Of a DNA stretch of 64,000 nucleotides, positions 23,190 to 34,302 are shown piece after piece. The notes under the pieces were generated by a model. The model was not told the DNA's origin. It saw nothing but the letters and a program-made list of their open reading frames with translations, and did not search any database. This DNA comes from Cylindrobasidium torrendii FP15055 ss-10. Lineage: Eukaryota > Basidiomycota > Agaricomycetes > Agaricales > Physalacriaceae. The DNA lies in the NCBI GenBank assembly GCA_000934385.1, contig KN880465.1, positions 94,404 through 158,403 of the forward strand, written 5' to 3'. Position 1 is the first letter of the stretch; each line of letters begins with the position of its first letter. The translations under genes and the position numbers were made by a program.

Positions 23190-23268
23190 CACATTGGCGG
23201 CTGCGTAAAGTCAAGTGAATGCGGTAGACGGATATTCTGTTATTTCAAGCATAGCTTATACATTTTGT

Positions 23269-23921
23269 TTAAGCAGCAGTCGCCTGCACATTTACACCAT
23301 ACTTGAGCGCGCGGCTGTACGGGCAGAACTACAACCGACTGGTCAGATACGTGCATTGGAGAATCAAGACGCAGAACACACCTCGTGTGCCTTCTGCAAG
23401 AGCTCGTCGTCGACGCCCTCAACCTTGACGTCGGCGCCAATACCGAACCCAGGCATGCCTGTGGGCTCGCCGAGATGCACGCTCACATGAACCTTCGCGT
23501 CCTTGGCCGCATCAGGCTTTCCTGCCTGGCGCGCGACGGCTTGAATTGCGCCGAGGAGGCAAGCTGCAAGATATCATGAAATTAACAGATGTTCATAGGG
23601 TAGTGGAAGAAGAGGATTAGACGCACATGAGTATCCCATCGCAAATAACTGTTCTGGGTTCTCCCCATTACCCGATCCTCCCAGCTCTTTGGGCATTGCC
23701 AAGTTCAGCTTGAGGCCATTGGAAGTCACTGTGCCGTTGCGGCCGGCGCCAGATGCCACTGCAGTTGCCGTGTACTACAACAGGTGAGTATGCGAAAGCC
23801 TATGTGTTAAGAGACTGACTTTGTGGTTCTCAAGCGTCAAGAACGTCCTACGGGAGGTCTGGATCGACGGGCGCGTAATAGCGCGACTTGAGAAACGTGC
23901 AGCGGTGAGGAAGGAACTCAT
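23269..23921 (-). CDS. Organic hydroperoxide resistance protein (Ohr/OsmC family)
   Basis: Ohr proteins are thiol peroxidases that reduce organic hydroperoxides with two conserved cysteines, usually recycled by lipoylated proteins. The N-terminus MSSFLTAARFSSRAI is Ser/Arg/Ala-rich with no acids, consistent with mitochondrial import. After an intron come TATAVASGAGRNGTVTSNGL, LNLAMPKELGG and NPEQLFAMGYS. A second intron leads into CLLGAIQAVARQAGK, containing the peroxidatic Cys. Later DAKVHVSVHLGEPTGMPGFG and VDDELLQKAHE follow. A last intron (GTGTGT to TTGTAG) restores FCPYSRALKYGVNVQ, the resolving Cys in the canonical CPYS motif, and ends ATAA. Both active cysteines are therefore present. 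About 170 residues. Ignoring that last intron gives a premature stop, so the splice matters. The conserved Arg of the family was not placed with certainty. Confidence 0.88.
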
Positions 23922-24303
23922 GGTGGTTGTGGATCAAGGCAACCGTACGCGTCTCCCGAGATTTGACTGCCAATCACGCATGACGTCAAGAGCCTGAGGT
24001 ATCTAGGGTCACGTGCACAAAGTACGATAAGCATTTTACGGTCGTCGGTCTGATCCAGTGCAAAGTGCTCATGAGATTGGAATTGTACGTCGGTACGCCA
24101 CACGGCATAGTGCTCTGATCCGTGATCGGCAGCTTCGAAGCGTCCTCTCTACCTGCCTTCACTCGCCTAACATTTTGCCTGACCAGCTGGATTCCGTCGA
24201 TATCGAGCCACCATGCTCACTCTAGCCGATGCTCACAGGCCGTCAAGGGGCGATGGATATTTGTGGACTGTGCCTCTGCCGCTGCTCTTGCTTCCGAACT
24301 ACC
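23922..24303. other. Divergent intergenic region
   Basis: Promoter region between the Ohr gene and the next F-box gene. There are several TCACGTG/GCACGTGA-like and TGACGTCA motifs near 23980-24015 (ATGACGTCAAG and GTCACGTGCAC). These resemble bZIP/AP-1 and E-box sites, a plausible fit for a stress gene, but that is inference. Confidence 0.4.
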
Positions 24304-25824
24304 ATGGAGTCTCTGAGTGACATGCCAGACACAAAGCTGCCTTTGTCCGAAATCGAACAGCTGGCACGAACGAATGAAGCGCCATCGTCTGCTGATGAAG
24401 AAACACTACGGACCTTCCTCAAAAGCTCTCCATCGTTACTCTCCTCGATCCAGGATCGCGTTTCGATGGCTAGAACCATCCTCTCCACACTCGAAGCCCA
24501 ACAGACCGTCGTACGCACCGCAGCCAATGACACTGCACGCATCCTGCATCCCGTCCGGCGTCTGCATTTCGATATCTTGTCCGAAATTTTTGCAAGAGTG
24601 ATGGATGCCGAATACGGCGAGGCGCTCTATACGCTGCATCCAGCGCATCCGCCGTGGACACTGGGCCAGGTGTGTCGGTCGTGGCGCGCTGCAGCGCTGT
24701 CACTACCGACGCTCTGGTCACTGATCAACATCCGCATCCCGTGCCGCCCTCAAGATGAGCACCGACTCAAACTTGTGCTCGCACGCACCCGCGGCGCTGA
24801 GCTTACCGTCGATCTCGAGTCATCCGAGCCATTGACCGAGCCGTTCACCGCTGCACATCAAAAGTTGTTCAATTCCTCATCCAGATGGACAGACGCCGTA
24901 TTCAGGACAACACCGACGGTTTTATCGCAGATCGCCCCATCTTTGAACTTACACCGACTGAAGAAGATCAGGCTTTCGATGTGGAGACAGGCAGCCTCTT
25001 TACCCTCCTCTCCTCCTTCCACCCTCTTCCACTCGTCGACACATCTCCAGCAGGTCCTTCTCAGCGACACACGCCACTTGTCGGATTTTCCTATATCTGG
25101 CGAGAGGATCACAACTTTTCGGGCACAGTCTGGCGCCATGGACGACCACCTTCACGCACTGGAGGGTATGCCGAACCTGCGCGAGGTGACGCTGCACATA
25201 AACACGACACCCAGTACATGGACGCGTATAGTCGAACTCAAACGGCTCCGTATCCTCTCTCTCCTCGATACCGACGCCCAGCAGGGCCACGCAGGAACTA
25301 TCCTATCCTTCCTGCGTATCTCAGGCCTCCGCAAACTCGTGCTGGACGTGAACCTAGGCAGACTTGGTGTGATGCGACCGGCGCCGGAGAAACTCACCTG
25401 GCTCAAGCTCGTCAGTAACAAATTCGACATGGCAGACCCGTTTAAAGATTTCTTGGGGAATGCACAGGCCCTGAAGAGGGTCGTGGTCTTTCTCAAGGAG
25501 TTTGGTGGTGGGACGTTCCCGGTGGACTTGGTCCAAGCGCTGGAATGCCCCCAGGACGGGGATGGCATTCTCCCGAAATTGAAAGGGATACATTTCCAGG
25601 GCGTATTGGAGGAGATGGATGATCGGGCAGAGGGCATCCTACTGGCATTCGCAGTTAGTAGGCGGAGGAAGGGGAAGGCCGTGGTGCTGGAGCAGTTGGG
25701 GATCGATATGCCGTTGAGGTGTCGGTCGGACCTCTTGGAGACGGCGTGGCAAGCGTTGCGAAAGGACGGGCTTGCCGCTCCCTGTACACATACAGAACAT
25801 GCGTCTTGTAATCCAGTGGAGTGA
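24304..25824 (+). CDS. F-box protein with leucine-rich C-terminal region
   Basis: Intronless. The ATG at 24304 (ACCATGG) gives MESLSDMPDTKLPLSEIEQL, 506 residues. Earlier frame codons are open but lack a good start. An N-terminal helical segment (SSIQDRVSMARTILSTLEAQ) precedes the F-box core HPVRRLHFDILSEIFARVMD and LGQVCRSWRAAALSLPTLWS. The rest is leucine-rich, with LRKLVLDVNLGRLGV-type repeats, and ends in a charged tail with two cysteines. Same general architecture as the pair at 20-23 kb but clearly diverged, so an older paralogue. Predicted SCF substrate adaptor; the target is unknown. Confidence 0.82.
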   Translation: MESLSDMPDTKLPLSEIEQLARTNEAPSSADEETLRTFLKSSPSLLSSIQDRVSMARTILSTLEAQQTVVRTAANDTARILHPVRRLHFDILSEIFARVMDAEYGEALYTLHPAHPPWTLGQVCRSWRAAALSLPTLWSLINIRIPCRPQDEHRLKLVLARTRGAELTVDLESSEPLTEPFTAAHQKLFNSSSRWTDAVFRTTPTVLSQIAPSLNLHRLKKIRLSMWRQAASLPSSPPSTLFHSSTHLQQVLLSDTRHLSDFPISGERITTFRAQSGAMDDHLHALEGMPNLREVTLHINTTPSTWTRIVELKRLRILSLLDTDAQQGHAGTILSFLRISGLRKLVLDVNLGRLGVMRPAPEKLTWLKLVSNKFDMADPFKDFLGNAQALKRVVVFLKEFGGGTFPVDLVQALECPQDGDGILPKLKGIHFQGVLEEMDDRAEGILLAFAVSRRRKGKAVVLEQLGIDMPLRCRSDLLETAWQALRKDGLAAPCTHTEHASCNPVE

Positions 25825-26529
25825 ATTTATGATGAGCACGTATTCAGACTCAGTGGAAGTGCTCTATTGCGCTAATCACTATGCAAAAGTGTGCTATGTG
25901 GTCATCAAACCATTGGTGTTTTGACCCGGCGGGTCCCAACCTGGACACTCTGGAATTCTGAATGTGCATTGTGTGCTTGAGGAGAAAAAATTCAGATGCC
26001 CCAGGCCATGACCCCCGAAGCAACAGCATCATCCTATATATGGTGGTACAACAGCCACCCCATGTCGCTCCAGACAGCCAAGGGGGGTACCAGGGTTGAA
26101 CACTCGCAACTCATTACGAGGAGTCCTGCGTGACCCACAGAGCAAGGTGCCGCTTTCATCGAAAAGTAGCTGTTATACCATATAGGCTGAGATGTGTAAA
26201 ACTGACACAGAAGTTATCTTGTCTTGAACGAGGATAAGGGGCTATGGGAAGGGGCAACAGGCATTGCGCCACAGTGTTGGCATGCGAGGAACTGCGACAG
26301 GCTCTCGCGATGTTGACACTCGTCGCGGATGCAGTAATACTGAGAATATTTCTTAACTTAACTACAAAGCAGTCCTTTTGATGCCTATAAGTTACCATGC
26401 TATTGATACATTCGTGATTAATTAACGATAACTAGGTGGTGGTACATAAGTCAGTCCCTGCCTTTCTTGCGTGTCTATTGTGTTTGGCGTTCAACGCCCA
26501 GCATCCCGGCCACTTTCCCTTCGGTGACC
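25825..26529. other. Convergent intergenic region
   Basis: About 0.7 kb between two F-box stop codons. AT-rich, with no frame, repeat or RNA gene I can support. Confidence 0.45.
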
Positions 26530-28365
26530 CTAAGCCAGTCCCACTCTCTGGTATACACTCAATGGCAAGATGATCTCCTCTTCCCCCGTGATCCTCTTGC
26601 TCGCTGCATAACCCCATATCGCCAGGGAAAGCAGCAGCAAGCAGAACAAGAACATCCGCATCTCTTCTCCAGCAGACGAGCTTTCCGTGAGCAGCGTCAT
26701 GAATCCAAGCATACCGCCCTGCGCTTTCCCAGGGAACCCTGATGGGCGCAAGTCGACCGTGTACTGCCTGGTCCTGGTACTGTGCCCAAATATCCACGGC
26801 CATACAACCCTCCGGCGCTCGTAGGCGCGCAGACAATGAGGAAGCCCGTGCTCGTCGCACATCAAGCGGAAGTTCCCACGAGCGCTCGAGCGAATGTTGA
26901 ACAGCAGCAACGGGAACGAGAGTGGCTGGTGGAATGGATGCGAGAATGGGAGGAATGTGAGGGAGAAAGCCCGCAGCCGTGGGTTCGTCAGCGCAATACG
27001 TTCAGCGCCCATTGCCAATGAATCGTCTCCGGGGTAGCGCACAATGGCCAAATCGAGGGTTCGCAGCTTGGTAAAGCCCTTGATTGCTTTGGCAAAGGTT
27101 TCCAGTTGGAACGAGGGTTGTTGTGTGCATGTAAGTTGTAGGTGCGTGAGATAAGGGCACGATGTGACCAGAGAGCGCAGGAGATTGCCGCTGTCGTATA
27201 TGGAATGAAGATGGAAGGAGATCTTGAGGCTGCGAAGGTTGGGCATACTTTGCAGCACGCTACCCACAGTGACAGCAGTCACGTCTCGGGTATGCATGGA
27301 CTCCGTGAATGCGACTGACGTAAGAGTCAGGTAGTGTATGGGTGGAAGAGACGCTAGCTGAGATAGCGTCCCGGAGAAAGAAGTGAGCTTCATGTCCGGG
27401 GAATCCAGTGAAGCCAAATGCTGGGGCAGCACGTTGTGTCTGCTGAATTTGATGTTTTGAAGGGCAGGATGTCGCTCGAGAAAGTCGATAAAAGGATTCT
27501 TCACAGCGTGGTGGGCGCCCATGCCCCAATCGAGGACGACGTCGCCGAGATACAGCTTCTGCAACCGGGGCCAGTTACCCTCGAGGATCATGTGCATATC
27601 GACGGGAAAAGGCGATGAGCCGTCTATTGCTAACTCTTCGAGGTCGGGACAGCGTTCGATGAGCATCTTCCATAGCTTCATGGACAGTGGGTGATGTGAG
27701 TCACTCCCGAAGAAGCCGTCTGTGCGGAATTCGTAGAATGACCGTGTGAGAGCAACAGAGAAACCGCGAAGGTTGGAGAAATCGAACACCTTGAGGGTTT
27801 GTTGTCAGGAGTTGGCACATACACTGAAAGGACAAACGCACATGTGCATCGCTATGCGGAAGATAGGCTCCCAGTGATGTCTTGACAAACTTGAGCTGGG
27901 GGCATCGTACTCGGAGTGCGAACCACATGTCATCATAGTAAGGGAGTTCTGCGTCGTCCCATGCGAATGTCGTGAGTGCCTCCAAGTTCCCAGACGCGGC
28001 CAGATTTCGTATTGCGGAAGAAACTGTTGCGCTGTCCTCAAACTTGAATTCGAATGTCCCCTGCCGGCGGGGGTGGACTATCAGCTTGCGGACATGGCGC
28101 GCGACGTCCGGCCTGCGCTTTAGCATGGGCAGTGTCACCATACACTGCTCCACCGAGCCTAGGGAAACATTGGCATAGAGTGCTTGAGCGACGTGCTCGT
28201 TGATTCTGCTATTCTGCAGACCCGTGAGAATGAGGACAATTCGATTCCGCGGATGCTACTGACGGTAAGGCAGAGATTGGAGAGATCCAGTCGGTAGTCG
28301 AGATGGGAAGCGATCTCGAGCAGTAAGTCCCCCGGGGCTGCTGCGAGAGGAGAGGGCGGTGACAT
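26530..28365 (-). CDS. F-box/LRR protein with C-terminal membrane segment
   Basis: Three exons. Exon 1 (from the ATG at 28365) gives MSPPSPLAAAPGDLLLEIAS and HLDYRLDLSNLCLT, a minimal F-box. An intron of about 50 nt leads to NSRINEHVAQALYANVSLGS, VRHVRKL-type sequence and alternating leucine repeats. A second intron (donor GTGCGT near 27840, acceptor near 27791) leads to VFDFSNLRGFSVALTRSFYE and further LRR-like units (LTHLQLTCTQQPSFQLETFA). Unusually for an F-box protein, the last 40 residues include a hydrophobic run MRMFLFCLLLLSLAIWGYA followed by SKRITGEEE, which looks like a tail anchor. About 570 residues. An alternative start at 28431 would add a basic stretch unlike the family. Substrate unknown; membrane attachment is a prediction. 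Confidence 0.75.
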
Positions 28366-28814
28366 GGTGGTAGGAAGCCAGATGCACAGGCGGTGACTAC
28401 TTAAGCGACGGCGAAATGGGGACCCCATCAATGATCGACGATGGCTCTTTCAGCCAATCAGCACACACGGAGGCATCTCTGCCCAATCGCTGCTTTTAGT
28501 CGCCACAGAGACGCGCTCAAACCAATGCCAAACGGAGCTCGGGTTTTTGGGACAATAACGCTTCAGCAAATGCAATGGAAGGACGAGTATTGTTCAGCTA
28601 TTGTCCTTGTTGTAATAGGTTGAATGCAGCGTATAGCTTGCCCTCATGCATCCCTGACCAAGAACACGATTCGGATGAACAGCGGTGATTCTGATACTCG
28701 TGCTTTCAGAGGTGTTTACACATTTCAACAAAGATTTATTCCAGTTCGATCCGAATATGTATACATCAATAAGCCGACGGACAAGGCTGGTCGCTCAAAT
28801 AACGCGAACAGCCC
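28366..28814. other. Intergenic region
   Basis: Promoter of the F-box/LRR gene on the left and 3' region of the secreted peptidase-like gene on the right. CCAAT boxes (AGCCAATCAG near 28453 and CCCAATCG near 28479) are visible. Nothing else is supported. Confidence 0.4.
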
Positions 28815-29439
28815 TCAAAAGTATGTAATATCCCAATGGTTTCCCTCATCCTGTGCATGACCGACGTTCGAAAACAAGAAGTGATGGAAGAAAAGCCTAC
28901 GCAGTACAGGTTGCCACTCGCCGCTTGCCACTGTGGGTACCCGTCTGCGCGATTGGCTATCTTAGTGAAGGTGTTGTGGATGTAGTTATCCAGCCCAGTT
29001 TGATGGCGCACATCCACTGCGATAGGATTTGGTCAGTCCTTTGAGCACATGCTGGTCCCGCGTCACGGACCTTTGTACCCATTAGAGTGCGAGTACGTCC
29101 CACTAGCGTGTCCGACCTCTGTACCTCCAGTGATGGTGAGCCCACTCACGCCCGCAGCGTTTTTCAGAGTAATCACGCCGTCGACAGTCCCAGAGTATAT
29201 ACCGTCATACGACGTGCACGTAGATACCGTCCTAGAACACTGTGAGATTCAGGATTATGAGAAAGGAATCTGTACACGCACTTTGTAGTACATCCACCAG
29301 TTGAGTAGGCTATGATGTTCTCGGGTACGAGGCGTGCCTCTGCCTGCGCCTGGGTCAGTTTGGTACCACTGCGCTCCTCGTGGGGGGCAGCGAGGGCGCC
29401 GACAAGCAGTGTAGCAAGATACACAGGGTGCAGAAACAT
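28815..29439 (-). CDS. Small secreted M15/VanX-type zinc D,D-peptidase-like protein
   Basis: Four small exons encode about 160 residues. The start at 29439 gives a signal peptide, MFLHPVYLATLLVGALA, followed by APHEERSGTKL. Three introns (about 29241-29282, 29056-29004 and 28898-28848) link PENIIAYSTGGCTTK, then CSRTVSTCTSYDGIYSGTVD, then LTITGGTEVGHASGTYSHSN with GYKVDV, and finally DEGNHWDITYF and the stop. SHSNGYKVDV has a His and an Asp seven residues apart. EGNHW has a Glu and a His three apart, followed by Trp. These match the zinc ligands and catalytic Glu of M15 peptidases (VanX: H116, D123, E181, H184). Without the last intron the Glu and second His are lost. Four cysteines could form disulphides. 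In bacteria such enzymes cut D-Ala-D-Ala; a role against bacterial peptidoglycan is inference. Confidence 0.7.
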
Positions 29440-29861
29440 GATAGGCTTCAGACTAGTAACACGAACTTCAACTGACCTTATATATGAAGCGTGTGACGGT
29501 CCTGAGGTATCCTCGTTCATGCGTGCTGCTTACCCACTAATGCCAATCAAGGTTTGGACTTGACGTGAGCGTATGCGAGGGCATCATCCAGAACCAATTG
29601 GTTCAGTAGAGAAGCATAGAGTTCAGTCAACTGCACAAGGAGCTGTCGACACAAGTCCGGATACCGATAGGCCTTCGACAGCAAGAATGGTAAAGTCTAT
29701 GAACAGCACTGAAATGTCTAATGGTTGCCTAGCTAGATTGTGTCATATTTCAATGCATCGCGATGGTGGGAGGCAACTCCGTTTCTCGCGTGACAGATAT
29801 TGCAGCAGTTCATGCTGACTCAGCGTGACTTCTGCACTTGCTGGACGCGGTCATCGGCGCG
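29440..29861. other. Divergent intergenic region
   Basis: 422 nt between the secreted peptidase-like gene and SF3B3. It serves as promoter for both. Short frames here show no homology. No clear TATA box. Confidence 0.45.
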
Positions 29862-32800
29862 ATGCATTTGTACAACCTCACGCTACAGGAGCCGACGGTG
29901 GCTCAGCAGGCGATTGTGGGCAACTTTTCTGGCGCGCGGCAGCAAGAAATCATCATCTCCCATGGCTCCCAACTCGAGCTTTTACGACCAGACCCGCAGA
30001 CAGGAAAGGTGACCACTGTGGTCCAGTCAAACGCGTTTGGCACGATTCGTTCGTTGGCAGCATTCAGGTTGACAGGTGGCACAAAAGGTACGCGGTTATA
30101 TCGAATTTTTTGCGCGCGTAAGTCTGACTGTTCTGGAGACTATGCCATCGTGGGCTCAGACTCGGGAAGAATTGTCATCTTGGACTATGAACCAAAAGCT
30201 GGCGTTTTCGTGAAGTTGCATCAAGAAACCTACGGAAAGTCAGGAGCCAGGCGGATAGTCCCCGGTCAATACCTTGCAACGGACCCCAAGGGACGCGCGG
30301 CGATGGTGGGCGCAATGGAAAAGTCAAAATTGGTGTACATTCTCAACCGTGACGCGGCCGCAAATCTTACCATCTCCTCCCCGCTGGATGCACACAAGAA
30401 TTCGGCCATCATCCACCACATGGTGGGTGTTGATGTTGGTTTCGAAAACCCCATGTTTGCCGCGCTCGAGGTGGACTACGCAGAGGCGGACCAAGATCAC
30501 ACTGGAGAAGCGTTTAGGAACACTGAAAAAGTGTGCACCCTCGTCGTATGGACGTGACCAGATGCTAACTATTGTGTAGTTGCTGACGTTCTACGAGCTG
30601 GACTTGGGATTAAATCACGTCGTGCGTAAATGGAGTGAACCCACTGACCCTCGAGCCAACCTCCTTCTCCAAGTCCCTGGCGGCCAGCTCGCCTCGTCCG
30701 ACCGCTATGATGGACCGTCTGGCGTGCTCGTCTGCTGTGAAAACCATATAATATATCGCCATATGGACGCACCTCAACATCGTATCCCCATACCTCGACG
30801 CAATGGCCCATTGGAAGACCCACACCGTGGTGTCATTATAACGGCCGCGGTCATGCACAAGATGAAGGTGAGCATTACCCAGACTGCTGGGCACATACTG
30901 ACCTGCACAAGGGCGCATTTTTCTTCCTTGTCCAAACTGAGGACGGCGATCTCTTCAAGGTCACTATTGACCACGAAGACGAAACCGTAGTTTCCGTCAG
31001 GATCAAGTATTTCGACACCGTTCCCGTCGCGTCAAGCCTTTGTATCCTCAAGTCTGGTTTCCTCTTTGTCGCGTCCGAATTTGGCAACCAGTGCGCATAT
31101 GCATGTTAGCATATTTTCTCGCCTAACAATCTGCAGCTACCTCTACCAATTCCAAAAGCTTGGTGACGATGATGACGAGCCAGAATTTATTTCGACCAAT
31201 TATCCTGGAAATGGAATGGCTAACCCCGCTGGCCAGTTGCCCCAAGCCTTCTTCCGCCCCCGATCACTGGACAACCTGGCCCTCTCCGACGAAATCATGT
31301 CCCTCGACCCAATCATTGACGCGAAAGTTATGTCCAAGCTACCCAATTCCGACACCCCCCAGATCTTCGCAGCCTGCGGTCGCGGCGGGCGTAGTTCGCT
31401 ACGCACGCTACAGCACGGTTTGGAGGTAGAAGAGTCTGTTAGCTCTGATCTTCCCGGTATTCCCAACGCTGTCTGGACTATCAAGAAGTCGGAATCGGGT
31501 ATGCATATGGCCCCTTACTGTGTCGAGTTGCTGACCATGACCAGAGGAGCACGATTCGTACATTATACTTTCCTTTGTCAACGTGACCTTGGTCCTCTCA
31601 ATTGGCGAAACGATTGAAGAAGTCCAGGATACTGGTTTCTTGTCCTCTGCGCCAACTATTGCCGTGCAACAAGTTGGCACGGACGCGTTATTGCAGGTCC
31701 ACCCTGGCGGTATTCGACACGTCTTGAAAGACGGCAAGGTCACTGAATGGAAGAGCCCCGCGGGTATGACCATAGTTTCTGCGACGACGAACAAGCGCCA
31801 GGTCGTGGTAGCCTTGAGCTCGGCTGAGCTGGTCTACTTTGAGTTGGATTTGGAGGGACAGTTGAACGAGTACCAAGACAGGAAAGCGATGGGCAGTACA
31901 GTGTTGGCGCTCAGCGTGGCGGAGGTACCCGAAGGCCGGCAAAGAACACCATTCTTGGTGAGTTCATTGACCCGTCCCAATGCTTCGCGCTGAAACTGGT
32001 TTAGGCAGTGGGGTGTGAAGACCAAACCGTTCGAATCATATCGTTGGATCCGGACACCACCCTCGAAACAATCAGTTTACAAGCACTCACGTCGCCGCCA
32101 TCTTCAATATGTATCGCAGACATGTTGGACGCCAGCATCAACAAGACACAGTCGACGATGTTTGTCAACATTGGACTTCAGAATGGTGTCTTGCTAAGGA
32201 CGGTGTTAGACCCAACAAACGGCCAATTGACGGATACTCGCACGAGGTGCGTGATTTTGCAACTTGATATTCAAATTGTTGAAGGAATCATTGAAGATTC
32301 TTGGGCACACGGCCTATTAAGCTCATGCGGGTGATGGTGCAGAAAAATCCCGCTATCTTGGCACTCTCCTCGCGGTCCTGGCTGAACTATACCCACCATA
32401 ACCTCATGCACTTCACGCCGTTGATTTTCGATGCATTGGACTATGCATGGGGATTTTCAGCTGCGCTTAGTCCGGAGGGCTTGATCGGTATAACGGGAAG
32501 CACGCTTCGGTGAGTCTTCGTCTCTTGGTGTCCAATATGCGGCGGTCGCGAGGATGACAAAATAAGGGATTTATTCGAGGGCATGTTTGCTTGATGACTT
32601 GCATTCAATTACTTGAAGCAATTGTTCCTACTGAGCTTCCGCCGCATCTTTTCCTCCCAAGGTTTGGGCTGCTTGCTGACAGTCTCCGCATCCAGGATCT
32701 TCCAAATCCCGAAGCTAGGGCAGAAACTCAAGTCTACTTCTTTGCCGCTGTCCTACACCCCACGCAAGATGATCACGCATCCAACGAACGAATTTTTCTA

Positions 32801-34173
32801 CATCATCGAGGGCGATCACCGTGTTGTTGGTGATGCAGAGGTGCAACGGCGCGTGCAGGAGTTGCGGAAGCTGGGCAAGCCTGTTGATGAGGAAGTTGTG
32901 AACCTGCCGCCCGATCTATTTGGACGACCAAGGGGGCCTGCGGGTTCATGGGGGTCGTGTATACGCGTCGTGGACCCGGTCGAGGTGTGTTCACTTTATC
33001 TCAGAGTACACCGCCGCTGACACTTGATGCAGGGGAAGACATTATCGGTGCTTCATTTAGACAAGGACGAATGTGCCTTTTCGATTGCGGTCGTGCCATT
33101 CTCTGCGCGCAATAATGAGTTGCACTTGGTTGTTGGAACAGCGGTCGGTGCAACAGTGAATCCAAAGTCATGTCCGGCGGCGTTCTTGAACACGTATCGG
33201 TTTGTGAACGATGGGGCGAGCGTCGAGTTGATGCACAAGGTTTGTTTTGTTATTCACGTGCAACTTGAGTTAATCTGACTCTCTGGCGTAGACTGAACTT
33301 GATGATATCCCGCTTGCGTTGCTCGCGTTCCAGGGTCGTTTGGTAGCTGGTGTAGGGAAGGCATTGAGAATATACGACATTGGCAAGAAGAAGCTGCTTC
33401 GGAAGTGCGAAAATAAGGTATGTCCATCTCTTTCGTAATTAGGCTGTTTGATTAACTTTGAGCAGAACTTTGGCTCGTCAATTGTCACATTGGAGACACA
33501 AGGCTCCCGTATTTTGGTCGGCGACATGCAAGAGTCGATGGTTTTCGTGGCATACAAACCACCAGAAAACCGGCTGCTCATTTTCGCGGACGACACCCAA
33601 CCACGATGGATATCCGCCGCAGCTATGGTGGACTACAACACCGTGGCGTGTGGTGACCGATTCGGCAATGTCTTCGTCAACCGGTTGGACGCGCGTGTAT
33701 CCGAGCAAGTCGACGAGGACCCGACAGGCGCTGGAGTGTTGCACGAAAAGCCACTGTTCATGGGTGCGCCGCATAAGACGAAGTTGCTCTGCCATTTCCA
33801 CGTCGGCGATATCGTGACGAGTCTGACGAAAGTGGCCATGGTTGCTGGTGGGCGAGAGATTCTGCTTTACACTGGCCTTCACGGTTCGATTGGCATCCTG
33901 GTGCCATTTGTGTCAAAGGAGGACGTTGACTTTTTGACGACGCTCGAGCAACACATGCGTGGGGAAACCGACCTCAGTTTGGTTGGACGGGACCAGCTGA
34001 GCTGGAGAGGGTACTATGTGCCAGTGAAATCTGTTGTTGACGGCGACCTATGCGAGATGTTTGCGACGTTGCCGACGCAAAAGCAAGGGGCGATTGCCAG
34101 TGAGCTGGATAGGACTGTTGGGGAGGTGTTGAAGAAGCTGGAGTCGATGAGGGCGACGACCAGTGGGTTCTGA
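29862..34173 (+). CDS. RSE1: Splicing factor 3B subunit 3 (SF3b130 / Rse1)
   Basis: SF3B3 is the three-beta-propeller scaffold of SF3b in the U2 snRNP, acting in branch-site recognition. The ATG at 29862 gives [11 protein letters not shown], as in the family; the upstream codons are in frame but lack an ATG. Conserved blocks follow: [36 protein letters not shown], then after an intron [19 protein letters not shown]. Later come [40 protein letters not shown] and [20 protein letters not shown]. The middle has [10 protein letters not shown] and IYAACG-like repeats. After a 185-nt intron (32513-32697) come [11 protein letters not shown] and [20 protein letters not shown]. The CPSF_A C-terminal domain includes [20 protein letters not shown] and [13 protein letters not shown], and the end is [13 protein letters not shown]. 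About 1,200 residues, matching human SF3B3 (1,217). Some ten introns; no break seen. Confidence 0.95.
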
Positions 34174-34302
34174 GGAGTGCCGTTTTCTTATTGTCACTGT
34201 GTGCATGTCTACTTGTACATACTCTACTTATTATTATACAAGAGATTCCAATTCGAAGTGATAAGTGTTGTGCATGAGGGTGATACATATAAGGAGTAAA
34301 TG
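34174..34302. other. Convergent 3' ends
   Basis: Only 129 nt separate the stop codons of SF3B3 and the convergent MYND gene. Their 3' UTRs probably overlap. Confidence 0.5.

Noticed and set aside
28366..28431. Upstream ATG (28431) for the F-box/LRR gene
   Set aside because: It adds a basic stretch not typical of the family; the ATG at 28365 begins directly before the F-box.
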